From the NCBI RefSeq assembly GCF_001542625.1, contig NZ_CP016279.1, positions 2,728,001 through 2,792,000 on the forward strand: a stretch of DNA of 64,000 nt, in the 5' to 3' direction. Within the stretch, counting starts at the first letter, position 1; each line of letters starts with the position of its first letter. The stretch comes from Streptomyces griseochromogenes. GTDB lineage: Bacteria > Actinomycetota > Actinomycetes > Streptomycetales > Streptomycetaceae. The position numbers were made by a program, and so were the translations under genes. Below the pieces are notes generated by a model. It saw only the letters and a program-made list of their open reading frames with translations. It searched no databases and had not been told where the DNA came from. Of this stretch, positions 44,876-53,214 are shown one piece after another.

Positions 44876-45754
44876 TCAGCCAGGGGTCAGGGATCCGGGA
44901 CGGTTGCCGCCCTGGCCGTTCGTCTCGCCGATCAGGTCGGAGACCTTCACGAACCGGTAGCCCTGCTTGCGCAGTTCCGGCACGATCGTGCGCACTACGC
45001 GCTCGGTCGTCGGAGCGGCGCTGCGCGTGCAGTGCATGATCACCACCGAGCCGGGCTTCACACCGTCCAGGACCTGCCGGGCGACCGCGTCGGCGTCCGT
45101 GGCGAACGCGTCACCGCTCACCACGTCCCACTGCACCGCGGTGACCCCGATCCCGCTGAGGGCGCGCAGCGCCTGGTGGTCGTAACAGCCGCCGGGGAAG
45201 CGGAAGTACGGCAGCGGGTTGGGCACGCCCGCCTTGCGGATGGCCGCGTACGCCCGCTCGACATCCGACTTCATCCGGTCCGCGCCGATGGTCGGCAGGC
45301 CGTAGCAGTCGTCGGTGAACGCGTAGTGGCTGTAGGAGTGGTTGGCGACCTCGAACTGCGGGTCATGGCCGAGGGATCGCGCCTGGGCCGGGTACTCCTC
45401 GGCCCATCGGCCGGTCATGAAGATGGTCGCCGGGACCTTCAGCGTGCGCAGCGTGCCGATGAGGCCCGGGTTGTCGAAGTGCTCGCCGGTGGCGGCACGA
45501 GGCCCCTGACCGGCGGTCATGTCGGCGTCGAAGGTCAGCGCGACGGTCTTGCCCAGGGTGCGCGGACCGTGCTCGAACACCGGGGTCAAGTGGCCCGGGC
45601 CCGGGGTGAGCACGGGGGTACGCGTGGCGGACGGGGAGGCGGCGGGCCTGGCATGGGCCGGGCGCGCGCCGTCGGGGGTGCCTGCGGTACCGCAGGCGGC
45701 GAGGGCCGCGCCCAGGGCGCAGGCGGCGGTGACACTGCGTGCTACTGAAATCAC
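44876..45754 (-). CDS. Polysaccharide deacetylase lipoprotein (NodB type)
   Basis: 292 residues. A short lipoprotein signal (MISVARSVTAACALGAALAA then Cys) precedes a linker and a NodB domain with the motifs TFDADMT, the metal-binding HSYSHY, RFPGG and WDVVSGD. It should deacetylate N-acetylated sugar polymers such as peptidoglycan at the cell surface. The GTG at 45754 has no ribosome site, and a leaderless start is plausible. The converging MarR gene ends 78 bases away. Confidence 0.87.
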   Translation of the reverse strand: MISVARSVTAACALGAALAACGTAGTPDGARPAHARPAASPSATRTPVLTPGPGHLTPVFEHGPRTLGKTVALTFDADMTAGQGPRAATGEHFDNPGLIGTLRTLKVPATIFMTGRWAEEYPAQARSLGHDPQFEVANHSYSHYAFTDDCYGLPTIGADRMKSDVERAYAAIRKAGVPNPLPYFRFPGGCYDHQALRALSGIGVTAVQWDVVSGDAFATDADAVARQVLDGVKPGSVVIMHCTRSAAPTTERVVRTIVPELRKQGYRFVKVSDLIGETNGQGGNRPGSLTPG

Positions 45755-45843
45755 AATATGAAAGTATTACTAATTGACCGGACCTGCGGTCCTATGCACC
45801 CATGCGTGGCAGTACCGTCACCCGTGCAGGTGGCGGCGGGCTG

Positions 45844-46410
45844 CTAGCGGCCGTACCGGCCCGTCAGGGTGCCCGTCGCGAGAGTGTGACCGGACAGGGC
45901 GCGCAGGAGGTCGTCCGGGGTGGCGGTGGGAGCGAGGTCCGGGCGGCCGTCGCCGGCGTAGACGGTGAGGACGTAGCGGTGCGGGTGGTCGCCGCGGGGC
46001 GGGCAGGGGCCGCCGTAGCCCGTCCCGCCGAAGCCGTTGCGGCCCTCCGCCGCCCCCGTCGGGTGTTCGCCGGCGGTGAGGTGGGTGGTGTGCGGGTCGA
46101 TGTCCCACGCCATCCAGTGGGTGAAGGTCCCGCGCGGGGCGTCGGGATCCTGGAGCAGGAGAGCCAGGGACGTGGTTCGCGTGGGTACGCCGTTGACGGC
46201 GAGCGGGGGCGAGACGTTCTCGCCCTCGCAGGTGTAGCGCCGAGGGATCGTGCCGGAGTCGGGGTACGCGGGGCTCGTGACCGTGAGCCGGTGGGCGGTG
46301 GTGGCGGAAGTGGGGGGAGAAGGGGAGGAGGCGGACGTCGAGCCGCCGTCGCCCCCGCACCCCGATACGACGGCCATCGCGGCCACGGCGATCACCCAAC
46401 CCTTGCGCAT
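45844..46410 (-). CDS. PEBP (YbhB/YbcL-type) lipoprotein
   Basis: 188 residues. The lipobox VSGC follows MRKGWVIAVAAMAV. The PEBP fold motifs YTCEGENVSPPL, LLLQDPDAPRGTFTHWMAWD and GTGYGGPCPPRGDHPHRYVL (the ligand-binding DPDxP and GPCPP-xxHRY segments) are intact. Phosphatidylethanolamine-binding-like proteins in bacteria have largely unknown roles. An upstream ATG at 46446 is less likely because it precedes the signal peptide. Confidence 0.85.
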   Translation of the reverse strand: MRKGWVIAVAAMAVVSGCGGDGGSTSASSPSPPTSATTAHRLTVTSPAYPDSGTIPRRYTCEGENVSPPLAVNGVPTRTTSLALLLQDPDAPRGTFTHWMAWDIDPHTTHLTAGEHPTGAAEGRNGFGGTGYGGPCPPRGDHPHRYVLTVYAGDGRPDLAPTATPDDLLRALSGHTLATGTLTGRYGR

Positions 46411-46420
46411 GCCCGGCACG

Positions 46421-47221
46421 CTAGCCGGAACGCTGCCCTCCGTCACCGTTCGGCGCGGTGTTCTGCTGGCCCTTCTCCAGGAAGTGCAGCAACTCCACCG
46501 GAATGGGCAGGACCAGCGTGGAGTTCTTCTCGGCCGCCACCGCCATCACCGTCTGCAGCAGCCGCAGTTGGAGCGCGGCCGGTTGGTCGGACATCTGCGC
46601 GGCGGCCTCGGCGAGCTTCTTGGAGGCCTGTAGCTCGGCGTCGGCGTTGATGATCCGGGCCCGGCGCTCCCGGTCGGCCTCGGCCTGGCGGGCCATGGAC
46701 CGCTTCATGGTGTCCGGCAGCGACACGTCCTTGATCTCCACCCGGTCGACCTGGATGCCCCAGCCGACGGCCGGGCTGTCGATCATCAGCTCCAGGCCCT
46801 GGTTGAGCTTCTCCCGGTTGGAGAGCAGGTCGTCCAGGTCGCTCTTGCCGATGATCGACCGCAGCGAGGTCTGTGCCATCTGTGAGACCGCGAACTTGTA
46901 GTCCTCGACCTTCACCAGCGCGCTGGTCGCGTCGACGACCCGGAAGTAGACGACCGCGTCCACCCGCACGGTGACGTTGTCGCGGGTGATGCCCTCCTGT
47001 GCCGGGACCGGCATGGTCACGATCTGCATGTTCACCTTGTGCAGCCGGTCCACGAACGGGATCACCAGATTCAGGCCCGGATCGCGTACCTCGCCCGTGA
47101 CCCGGCCCAGCCGGAACAGCACGCCGCGCTCGTACTGCTTGACCACGCGTGCCGCCATCGCGAGATACACGACGCCGACGGACCCGAGCGCCGCGGCGGC
47201 GCTCAGCAGTTCCTGGAGCAT
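46421..47221 (-). CDS. Slipin / SPFH (Band 7) membrane protein
   Basis: 266 residues. An N-terminal membrane segment (LLSAAAALGSVGVVYLAMAA) is followed by YERGVLFRLGRVTGEVRDPG and the SPFH core (VRVDAVVYFRVVDATSALVK), then a charged coiled coil (RQAEADRERRARIINADAEL). This is the stomatin-like slipin family, which organises membrane microdomains and often works with a NfeD protein; no nfeD gene is adjacent. ATG 47221 has GAGGAGG upstream. A tandem repeat array starts about 200 bases upstream of it. Confidence 0.9.
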   Translation of the reverse strand: MLQELLSAAAALGSVGVVYLAMAARVVKQYERGVLFRLGRVTGEVRDPGLNLVIPFVDRLHKVNMQIVTMPVPAQEGITRDNVTVRVDAVVYFRVVDATSALVKVEDYKFAVSQMAQTSLRSIIGKSDLDDLLSNREKLNQGLELMIDSPAVGWGIQVDRVEIKDVSLPDTMKRSMARQAEADRERRARIINADAELQASKKLAEAAAQMSDQPAALQLRLLQTVMAVAAEKNSTLVLPIPVELLHFLEKGQQNTAPNGDGGQRSG

Positions 47222-47418
47222 GGTGACCTCCTCACCGAGAGGCCTACGTTCTGTCCGCTGATGTAACGATATGCCCGGCCCGAGGCGGAAGCCATGGGCC
47301 GGGCGGCAGAGGCCGGACCGGGGTGCCGAGGGGCGTCGGCGCCCCGGCCCGGGGCAGTGCTTGGCCGCACCAGGGGGCTCCGCCCCTGGACCCCCGTCCT
47401 GTGCCACCCACCACCCGA

Positions 47419-47694
47419 CTCGGTGGGCCGAGGTGTCACGTCGGCTCGGTGGGCCGAGGGGTGGGTGTCACGCCTCCTCGGTGGGCCGAAGGGTGAGCGT
47501 CATGCCTCCTCGGTGAGCCGAGGAATGGGCGTCACGTCGGCTCGGTGAGCCGAGAAGTGGGCGTCACGCCTCCACGGCAAGGCGGGGCATACGCGTCACG
47601 TCGACTCGGTGCGCCGAGAAGTAGGCCTCGTGCCGGCTGGGTGAGCCGGGACGTGGGCCTCACACCCGCTCGGTGGGCCGGGACACGGCGCCGG
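47419..47694. repeat. 32-bp tandem repeat array, nine units
   Basis: Eight head-to-tail units begin at 47419 (26 bp, shortened), 47445, 47477, 47509, 47541, 47573, 47605 and 47637, in perfect 32-bp register, and a ninth partial unit starts at 47669. Each carries an imperfect CTCGG-TGrG-CCGAG hairpin followed by a conserved GTCACG block. Units differ by a few bases. The last units overlap the 3' end of the SulP gene (stop at 47660-47662). There are no unique spacers, so it is not CRISPR. Confidence 0.9.
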
Positions 47695-49189
47695 CTCTCG
47701 GCGGCTCCTCCCGCTCTGTGACCTGCACCGGCTCCGTACCCGCCGCGCTGTGCCGTTCCGCCCAGTTCTCCAGGGCCTTACGGCAGGCGTGGTCCAGGTG
47801 ATGCAGGCCGGACAGGTTCAGGCGCACCGGGCGGTCCTGGGGGAGTGACTCCAGGCTGTCGAGGATCTTCGGCAGCCGCAGGAAGGTCGCGTTGCCCGAC
47901 AGATACGCCTCGATGGGGCCCGCGCCCTTGTCGACGACCTCGAGCCGCACGTGCGAGGCCTCCCAGGCCGTCTTGACGATGGCCAGGGCGAGTCCGATGA
48001 GCACGCCCTCGAACATGCTGACCGCCACGATCGACACGGCGGTGACGCCCAGGATCAACGCCTCGCCGCGGTGCTCGCCCCACAGCGCGGCCAGCGCCCT
48101 GACCGGCACGAGCTTGGCGCCGGAGTAGACCAGGATGCCCGCGAGGGCCGGGATCGGGATGTAGGCGAGCACGCCGGGCAGCAGGGCGGCGAACAGCAGC
48201 AGCCAGACGCCGTGCAATACGCGGGAGGCCTTCGTGCGGGCACCCGCCTGCACATTGGCCGCGCTGCGCACGATCACCGCGGTCATCGGCAGCGCGCCGA
48301 GCAGCCCGCAGATCGTGTTGCCCGCGCCCTGGGCCACCAGTTCCTTGTCGTACCGGGTACGCGGCCCGTCGTGCAGCCGGTCCACCGCCGCCGCGCTGAA
48401 CAGCGACTCGGCGGAGGCGATCAGCGTGAACGCGACGATCGTACCGAGCACCCCGACGCTCGCGAGGTCGGTGAAGGCGCTCAGCGGCGGCGGCTGGACG
48501 GCGCCCAGCAGCCCCTTCACCTCGACGGTCGCCACCGGCAGGCTCAGCGCCGACGCGGCCAGCGTGGCGAGGCCGACCGCGGCGAGCGGACCGGGCACCG
48601 TACGCAGCTTCGCCGGCACGTGCTTCCACAGCGCCAGGATCGCGACGGTGCCCGCACACAGGGCCAGCGAGGCGAGCGCCTCGCCGTCGCCGGGCGCGTC
48701 CAGGAACGCGCCCGGCAGCCCGGCCATCTTGCCGAGGCCCGAGTCGGGAGCCTTGGCGGCCAGGGCCGGGTAGAGCTGACCGGCGATCAGGACCAGACCG
48801 ATACCGGCCAGCATCCCCTCGACGACCGAGACCGAGATGGCCCGGAAGTACCGGCCCAGCCTCAGCACGCCCATGAGGACCTGGAGCAGGCCGGTGACGA
48901 GCACGATGGCGCCGAGCACCGGCAGCCCGAACTCCTCGACCGCCTCGAAGACGAGCACGGTCAGCCCTGCGGCCGGCCCGGACACCTGCAGACTGCTGCC
49001 GCGCATCAGCCCGGTGACGAGGCCGCCCACGATGCCGGTGACCAGGCCGAGCTCGGCCGGCACCCCGGAGGCCACGGCCACGCCCACGCACAGCGGAAGC
49101 GCGACCAGGAAGACCACGAGGGAGGCGGCGAAGTCCTGCTTGAGATGAGGGAAACGGGATATGAGGGTGTTGTTCATCGGCGCGCTCAC
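47660..49189 (-). CDS. SulP-family anion (bicarbonate/sulfate-type) transporter with STAS domain
   Basis: About 509 residues. About eleven to twelve helices (FAASLVVFLVALPLCVGVAV, LVTGLMRGSSLQVSGPAAGL) are followed by a C-terminal STAS domain (RPVRLNLSGLHHLDHACRKA). Coupling to a carbonic anhydrase gene through a GTGA overlap suggests bicarbonate transport, as in BicA. The start is GTG 49189 by overlap, with ATG 49177 as alternative. Odd: the C-terminal codons and stop lie inside the 32-bp repeat array, so the repeats have shaped the protein tail. Confidence 0.88.
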   Translation of the reverse strand: MSAPMNNTLISRFPHLKQDFAASLVVFLVALPLCVGVAVASGVPAELGLVTGIVGGLVTGLMRGSSLQVSGPAAGLTVLVFEAVEEFGLPVLGAIVLVTGLLQVLMGVLRLGRYFRAISVSVVEGMLAGIGLVLIAGQLYPALAAKAPDSGLGKMAGLPGAFLDAPGDGEALASLALCAGTVAILALWKHVPAKLRTVPGPLAAVGLATLAASALSLPVATVEVKGLLGAVQPPPLSAFTDLASVGVLGTIVAFTLIASAESLFSAAAVDRLHDGPRTRYDKELVAQGAGNTICGLLGALPMTAVIVRSAANVQAGARTKASRVLHGVWLLLFAALLPGVLAYIPIPALAGILVYSGAKLVPVRALAALWGEHRGEALILGVTAVSIVAVSMFEGVLIGLALAIVKTAWEASHVRLEVVDKGAGPIEAYLSGNATFLRLPKILDSLESLPQDRPVRLNLSGLHHLDHACRKALENWAERHSAAGTEPVQVTEREEPPRAGAVSRPTERV

Positions 49190-49764
49190 AGGGCTTCGAA
49201 GGTGTCGGTCTGCGGGCGGTGGGCGCGTACGGCGCCGGTGTGCACCTCGTAGTACCAGGCGTGCAGGCCCAGCCGGCCCTGCGCCAGCTTCCGGGCGATG
49301 CACGGGTACGAGCGCAGGCGCAGCAGCTGGGTCAGGACATGGCTCTGCACGCCCTCGGCGACCTCCGGGTCCTCGGCCGCGCCGGCCGGGCGCGGGGTGG
49401 CGTGCGCCAGCCAGTCGCGCACGGCGGGTACGGCGGTCAGGTCGTCGCCGCGCACCAGCGCGCCGACGGCGCCGCAGTGCGAGTGGCCGCACACGACGAT
49501 GTCGCGGACGCCGAGCACCTCGACGGCGTACTCGATGGTGGCGGCCTCGCTGGTGGGGTGCTGCGAGGTGTACGGCGGGACGATGTTGCCCGCGGTGCGC
49601 AGCTCGAAGAGCTCGCCGGGGCGGGCGCCCGTGATCAGGGCCGGGACGACCCGGGAATCGGAACAGGTGATGAACAGCACCTGCGGGGACTGGCCTTCGG
49701 CGAGTTTGGCGAACTCCTCAGGGCGCTGTCCGAAGGTACGGGCGTTGTCGATGAGGGGCTGCAT
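49186..49764 (-). CDS. Beta-class carbonic anhydrase
   Basis: 192 residues. The zinc ligands are in CSDSRVVP (Cys, with the catalytic Asp-Arg pair) and GHSHCGAVGAL (His, Cys), so the enzyme should be active in hydrating CO2. It is translationally coupled to the SulP transporter and would supply or consume bicarbonate at the membrane. ATG 49764 has AGGAGG about 13 bases upstream, a long spacing, but no better start is seen. Confidence 0.92.
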   Translation of the reverse strand: MQPLIDNARTFGQRPEEFAKLAEGQSPQVLFITCSDSRVVPALITGARPGELFELRTAGNIVPPYTSQHPTSEAATIEYAVEVLGVRDIVVCGHSHCGAVGALVRGDDLTAVPAVRDWLAHATPRPAGAAEDPEVAEGVQSHVLTQLLRLRSYPCIARKLAQGRLGLHAWYYEVHTGAVRAHRPQTDTFEAL

Positions 49765-49838
49765 GATGCGTGGATTCCTCCTGGCGCGCCGCACTGGCGC
49801 GTCGGGCTTGCACGACGTTCGTGAGGGCGAGCCGGCTC

Positions 49839-50234
49839 TCAGCAGCGGAAGACCTGAAGCGCTGCCGCGGAGTGGGCTCTGGAGGATCTCGTGGTGCGGT
49901 GGTGCGGGGCGCCGGATGCGGCCGGTGTCTGCACTGCGGCCGCCTGCCGGGATATGGGTGGGCGCTCCGGCGCCCACCCGAAGGGGCAGCCGCGCTGCCG
50001 GTCGCGGATGTGCTGGGTGCCCAGGGGCTGCGGTGAGCAACCGCTGTCGCGGAGAGTGTCCGTCCCGTTGCGCACGGGTTTCGGTGAGGGAACGGTTCCG
50101 GATACGGCCTTGGCCTTCGCATGACTGAGCGTGTGCGCGGATGCGAAGGTTCCGCTGGATGTGAAGAACTGCAGGCCGAGCAGGGCAACGGTAAAGAGGG
50201 TGATCACGGTCCGGGCCGTTGTACCTCGGAACAT
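49839..50234 (-). CDS. Small secreted protein ending in ALQVFRC
   Basis: 131 residues. A long signal peptide (FRGTTARTVITLFTVALLGL then QFFTSSGTFASA) leads a Ser/Pro/Arg-rich mature part of about 95 residues with no known domain, ending SAAALQVFRC with a terminal Cys. I recall similar small Streptomyces proteins sharing that C-terminus. ATG 50234 has GAAGGGGG upstream. It precedes the carbonic anhydrase and SulP genes on the same strand by 74 bases, so it may belong to their operon. Function unknown. Confidence 0.65.
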   Translation of the reverse strand: MFRGTTARTVITLFTVALLGLQFFTSSGTFASAHTLSHAKAKAVSGTVPSPKPVRNGTDTLRDSGCSPQPLGTQHIRDRQRGCPFGWAPERPPISRQAAAVQTPAASGAPHHRTTRSSRAHSAAALQVFRC

Positions 50235-50306
50235 GCGCCCCCCTTCCGGAAGTTCGCGCCTCTTGCCCGCGCCAAGCATTGGTCAATGGATGGTCAAGAA
50301 GAACAG

Positions 50307-50334
50307 TAACCCTGCAAAGTCGTTTGCAGGGTTA
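50307..50334. promoter_or_regulatory. Perfect 12-bp-stem hairpin/palindrome upstream of the small secreted protein
   Basis: TAACCCTGCAAA-GTCG-TTTGCAGGGTTA. A 12-bp perfect stem with a 4-base loop, about 73 bases before the small secreted protein start. A TTGACC hexamer lies between it and the gene. It has no T-run, so an operator or structured leader is as likely as a terminator. Confidence 0.6.
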
Positions 50335-50365
50335 ACTGGGCGTTACACGCCAAAGAGAGCGTGAA

Positions 50366-50397
50366 AAGAGCCGGTCGCGTGGCGCGATCCGGCTCTT
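50366..50397. terminator. Terminator 3' of zapE
   Basis: AAGAGCCGG/CCGGCTCTT and TCGCG/CGCGA form a long stem with a TGG loop and one bulge. It lies between the zapE stop (50433) and the hairpin at 50307. Confidence 0.75.
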
Positions 50398-50432
50398 GAC
50401 TGGTTGGGTGCTGATCGAATAAGGGGCGTCGG

Positions 50433-51536
50433 CTATGAGGTAACGAGGCCCTTGGCGTCCCGGGCCAGCGCGGTGAGCCGGGATATCGCGCGGAAGTACT
50501 TCTTGCGGTAGCCGCCGTTCAGCATCTCCTCGCTGAACAGCCGGTCGAACGGCAGCCCGGAGGCGAGCACCGGGACCTCACGGTCGTACAGGCGGTCCGC
50601 CAGCACCACCAGCCGCAGTGCCGTCGACTGGTCCGGAACCGGCCGCACATCGGTGAGGCACACCGCCGTCACCCCGTCGGTCAGGGCGCCGTACCGGCTC
50701 GGGTGCACCCGGGCCAGGTGGTCCAGCAGATGCGGGAAGTCGTCCAGCGAGGCACCCTCGGCGGCGTACGCCGCCTTCGTCACCTCTTCGTCGGTGAACG
50801 GCGCCGGGGCCTCGGGCAGCCCGCGGTGGCGGTAGTCCTCGCCGTCGATGCGCAGAGCGCGGAAGTGGGCGGACAGGCCCTGGATCTCGCGCAGGAAGTC
50901 GGCCGCCGCGAACCGGCCCTCGCCGAGCTTGCCGGGCAGCGTGTTGGAGGTGGCCGCGAGTGCCACGCCCGCCTCGACCAGCTTGCCGAGCAGGGTGGAG
51001 ACGAGCACGGTGTCACCGGGGTCGTCGAGCTCGAACTCGTCGATGCACAGCAGACGGTGGCCGCTGAGCGTCCGTACGGTCTGCTGGAAGCCGAGGGCGC
51101 CGACCAGGTTGGTCAGCTCCACGAAGGTGCCGAACGCCTTGAGCGCGGGCTCGGCCGGGGTGGCGTGCCACAGGGAGGCGAGCAGATGGGTCTTGCCGAC
51201 GCCGTAGCCGCCGTCCAGGTAGACACCGCGGGGGCCGGCCGGGGTCTTGGGCGCCTTGGCCCTGCCGAAGCCGAAGAGGCCGCGCCGGCCGGCGCCGGAG
51301 GCGTGCGCGCCGCCGAGCCCGGCCGCGAAGCCCTCCAGCACCCGCACGGCCTCGGTCTGGCTCGGCTGGTTCGGGTCCGGGATGTACGTGGCGAAGCGGA
51401 CCGAGTCGAAGCGCGGCGGCGGCACCATCTCGGCGACCAGACGGTCGGCGGGTACGTGCGGCTCGCGGGCGCACAGGGACTGGGGGCCCGCGTCGGGCAG
51501 GGAGCCGGAACCGGGAGCGGCGGAGGAGGACGACAC
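50433..51536 (-). CDS. zapE: ZapE/AFG1-family ATPase
   Basis: 367 residues. Walker A GGYGVGKTHLLA, Walker B RLLCIDEFELDDPGD, a sensor block LAATSNTLPGKLGEGRF and a C-terminal region (LFSEEMLNGGYRKKYFRAIS) define the cell-division-associated AFG1-like ATPase. The first 35 residues are Ser/Gly/Pro-rich. GTG 51536 has no ribosome site; TTAGCAT just upstream could be the -10 of a leaderless mRNA. The divergent reductase gene starts 37 bases away. Confidence 0.9.
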   Translation of the reverse strand: MSSSSAAPGSGSLPDAGPQSLCAREPHVPADRLVAEMVPPPRFDSVRFATYIPDPNQPSQTEAVRVLEGFAAGLGGAHASGAGRRGLFGFGRAKAPKTPAGPRGVYLDGGYGVGKTHLLASLWHATPAEPALKAFGTFVELTNLVGALGFQQTVRTLSGHRLLCIDEFELDDPGDTVLVSTLLGKLVEAGVALAATSNTLPGKLGEGRFAAADFLREIQGLSAHFRALRIDGEDYRHRGLPEAPAPFTDEEVTKAAYAAEGASLDDFPHLLDHLARVHPSRYGALTDGVTAVCLTDVRPVPDQSTALRLVVLADRLYDREVPVLASGLPFDRLFSEEMLNGGYRKKYFRAISRLTALARDAKGLVTS

Positions 51537-51573
51537 GGTTGTCCATGCTAAGCGCCGTGTCACACTGCACGTC

Positions 51574-52446
51574 ATGCGACGCCTGTTCCCTGTGACCTAC
51601 GAAACAGCAGCCCAGGCCTTCGGCGGGGGCTCGGAGGGGGAGGAGACGCATGGGGCCGCCGGTGCTCGGGCGGCTCATGCGCTCGGTGAGCCCGCCAGGG
51701 CCCATCTGCTCATGAACCGTGAGTGGAGCCTGGCCGAGCTGGCCGCCGCCTACGCCTACCCGGAGCCGGGCACCGGCGCCCGCGGGCCGTGGCTGCGCGC
51801 CAACATGGTCTCGACCCTGGACGGCGCCGCCCAGCACGAGGGGCGCTCCCAGCCCATCTCCAGCGCGGCCGACATGCGTGTCTTCGGCACCCTGCGCGCG
51901 CTCGCGGACGTGATCGTCGTGGGCGCGGAAACGGTACGGCAGGAGGGGTACCGCCCCGCACGCGCGCGTGCGGAGTTCGCGGCGGCCCGCGAGGCCGCCG
52001 GGCAGGCCCCGGCCCCGGCGATCGCGGTCGTCACCGCCGGCCTGGAGCTGGACTTCTCCCTCCCGCTGTTCACCTCGCCCCTGGTGCCCACGGTGATCCT
52101 GACCGGCGCGGCCGCGCCCCCGGACCGGGTCGCCGCCGCCGAGAAGGCCGGCGCCCGGGTGGTCGTCGCCGGTGACGGCACGGGGATCGACCCCGCCCGC
52201 GCGGTACGCGCCCTCGCCGGCCTCGGCCACACCCGGCAGCTCACCGAGGGCGGGCCCCGGCTGCTCGGCCGGCTGGTGGCCGCGGGGGTGCTGGACGAGC
52301 TGTGCCTGACCCTCTCGCCGATGCTCACCGCGGGGGACGCGCAGCGCATCGCCGGCGGGCCGTCCGTCGCCGTGCCGCGCCGTTTCGAACTCGTCTCCCT
52401 GCTGGAAGAGGACGGATTTCTGTTCAGTCGCTACCGTCGGTCCTGA
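51574..52446 (+). CDS. RibD-C-type pyrimidine reductase-like protein
   Basis: 290 residues. The RibD C-terminal (reductase) fold blocks are LRANMVSTLDGAAQHEGRSQ, ADVIVVGAETVRQEGYRPAR, LTEGGPRLLGRLVAAGVLDE and VSLLEEDGFLFSRY. It lacks the deaminase domain and is not next to other riboflavin genes, so its substrate may differ from the riboflavin intermediate. It probably uses NADPH. The ATG at 51574 lacks a ribosome site and may be leaderless. Confidence 0.85.
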   Translation: MRRLFPVTYETAAQAFGGGSEGEETHGAAGARAAHALGEPARAHLLMNREWSLAELAAAYAYPEPGTGARGPWLRANMVSTLDGAAQHEGRSQPISSAADMRVFGTLRALADVIVVGAETVRQEGYRPARARAEFAAAREAAGQAPAPAIAVVTAGLELDFSLPLFTSPLVPTVILTGAAAPPDRVAAAEKAGARVVVAGDGTGIDPARAVRALAGLGHTRQLTEGGPRLLGRLVAAGVLDELCLTLSPMLTAGDAQRIAGGPSVAVPRRFELVSLLEEDGFLFSRYRRS

Positions 52447-52573
52447 AACAAGCGGAATATCCCATTCCGCTTGGCTTGCGGCGGGCACACTTAGTCCGGC
52501 ACTACCCGTGCGATCGCGGGGCAGGATGGTTTCCGCAGGGCCCTGCCGGGCCCACGGAGGAGAGAGGCGCCTG

Positions 52574-53047
52574 GTGTTCACAAGCGTTCTGATGATCGAG
52601 AAGGCCCTGACGTCCGCCGACGTGGAGTTCGTCACCACCTTGCACGGGGACGAGCAGGTCACCTTCCACGTCCTGCTCCAGCCTCGCGGCGACCAGGCGG
52701 ACCGTCTGCTGCGGGCCATCGACGACATCGCCCTCGGCGAATTGGACGAGGCGGTACGCGAGGGCGCGACGCCCGAGGGTGAGCAGGCCAGGAGTGTGGG
52801 GCAGCAGGCGCTCGACGTGTCTTTGACGGGGCTGCGGGCCGCGGGCAGCGAGGCGGAGGGGCGGTTGGTCGAGGATCATCCGCTGGACGCGCTGAAGTCC
52901 CTGGTCGCCGAGATCGGTGCCGATGAGGTCATCGTGCTGACCGATCCTCACTATGTGGAGGAGTTCTTTCACCGGGACTGGGCGTCGAGGGCTCGGCACA
53001 AGGTGGGTGTGCCCGTGCTCAAGCTGTTCTCGCACAGCAAGGCCTAG
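52574..53047 (+). CDS. Conserved hypothetical protein, 157 residues
   Basis: No recognised family. MFTSVLMIEKALTSADVEFV, QVTFHVLLQPRGDQADRLLR and a C-terminal ADEVIVLTDPHYVEEFFHRD suggest an alpha/beta sensor-like fold related in outline to universal-stress or nucleotide-binding domains, but no motif is conclusive. GTG 52574 has GAGAGG seven bases upstream. It ends before a segment with the dispersed element CGCGCAGTTCCCCGCG (about 53099-53115). Confidence 0.65.
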   Translation: MFTSVLMIEKALTSADVEFVTTLHGDEQVTFHVLLQPRGDQADRLLRAIDDIALGELDEAVREGATPEGEQARSVGQQALDVSLTGLRAAGSEAEGRLVEDHPLDALKSLVAEIGADEVIVLTDPHYVEEFFHRDWASRARHKVGVPVLKLFSHSKA

Positions 53048-53214
53048 GCGCCGTTCGGGGTGCGGCGCGTCTTCGGGTGCGGGTGCGTTGTGGCTGGTCG
53101 CGCAGTTCCCCGCGTCCCCGCGGGTCGGCGGGCCCTCTCCCCTTGCGAAGTGGCCCGTGTCCGAGCGCATAGGCTAGGGCCGCTCAGCTCGTACCGGATC
53201 TTATGGAGACACGC

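Noticed and set aside
47419..47694. CRISPR array
   Set aside because: Units abut directly in a 32-bp register with no unique spacers, the copies are degenerate, and no cas gene is nearby.
48055..48255. Small genes inside the SulP region
   Set aside because: Short frames overlapping a well-supported transporter gene, with no ribosome sites or conserved motifs.
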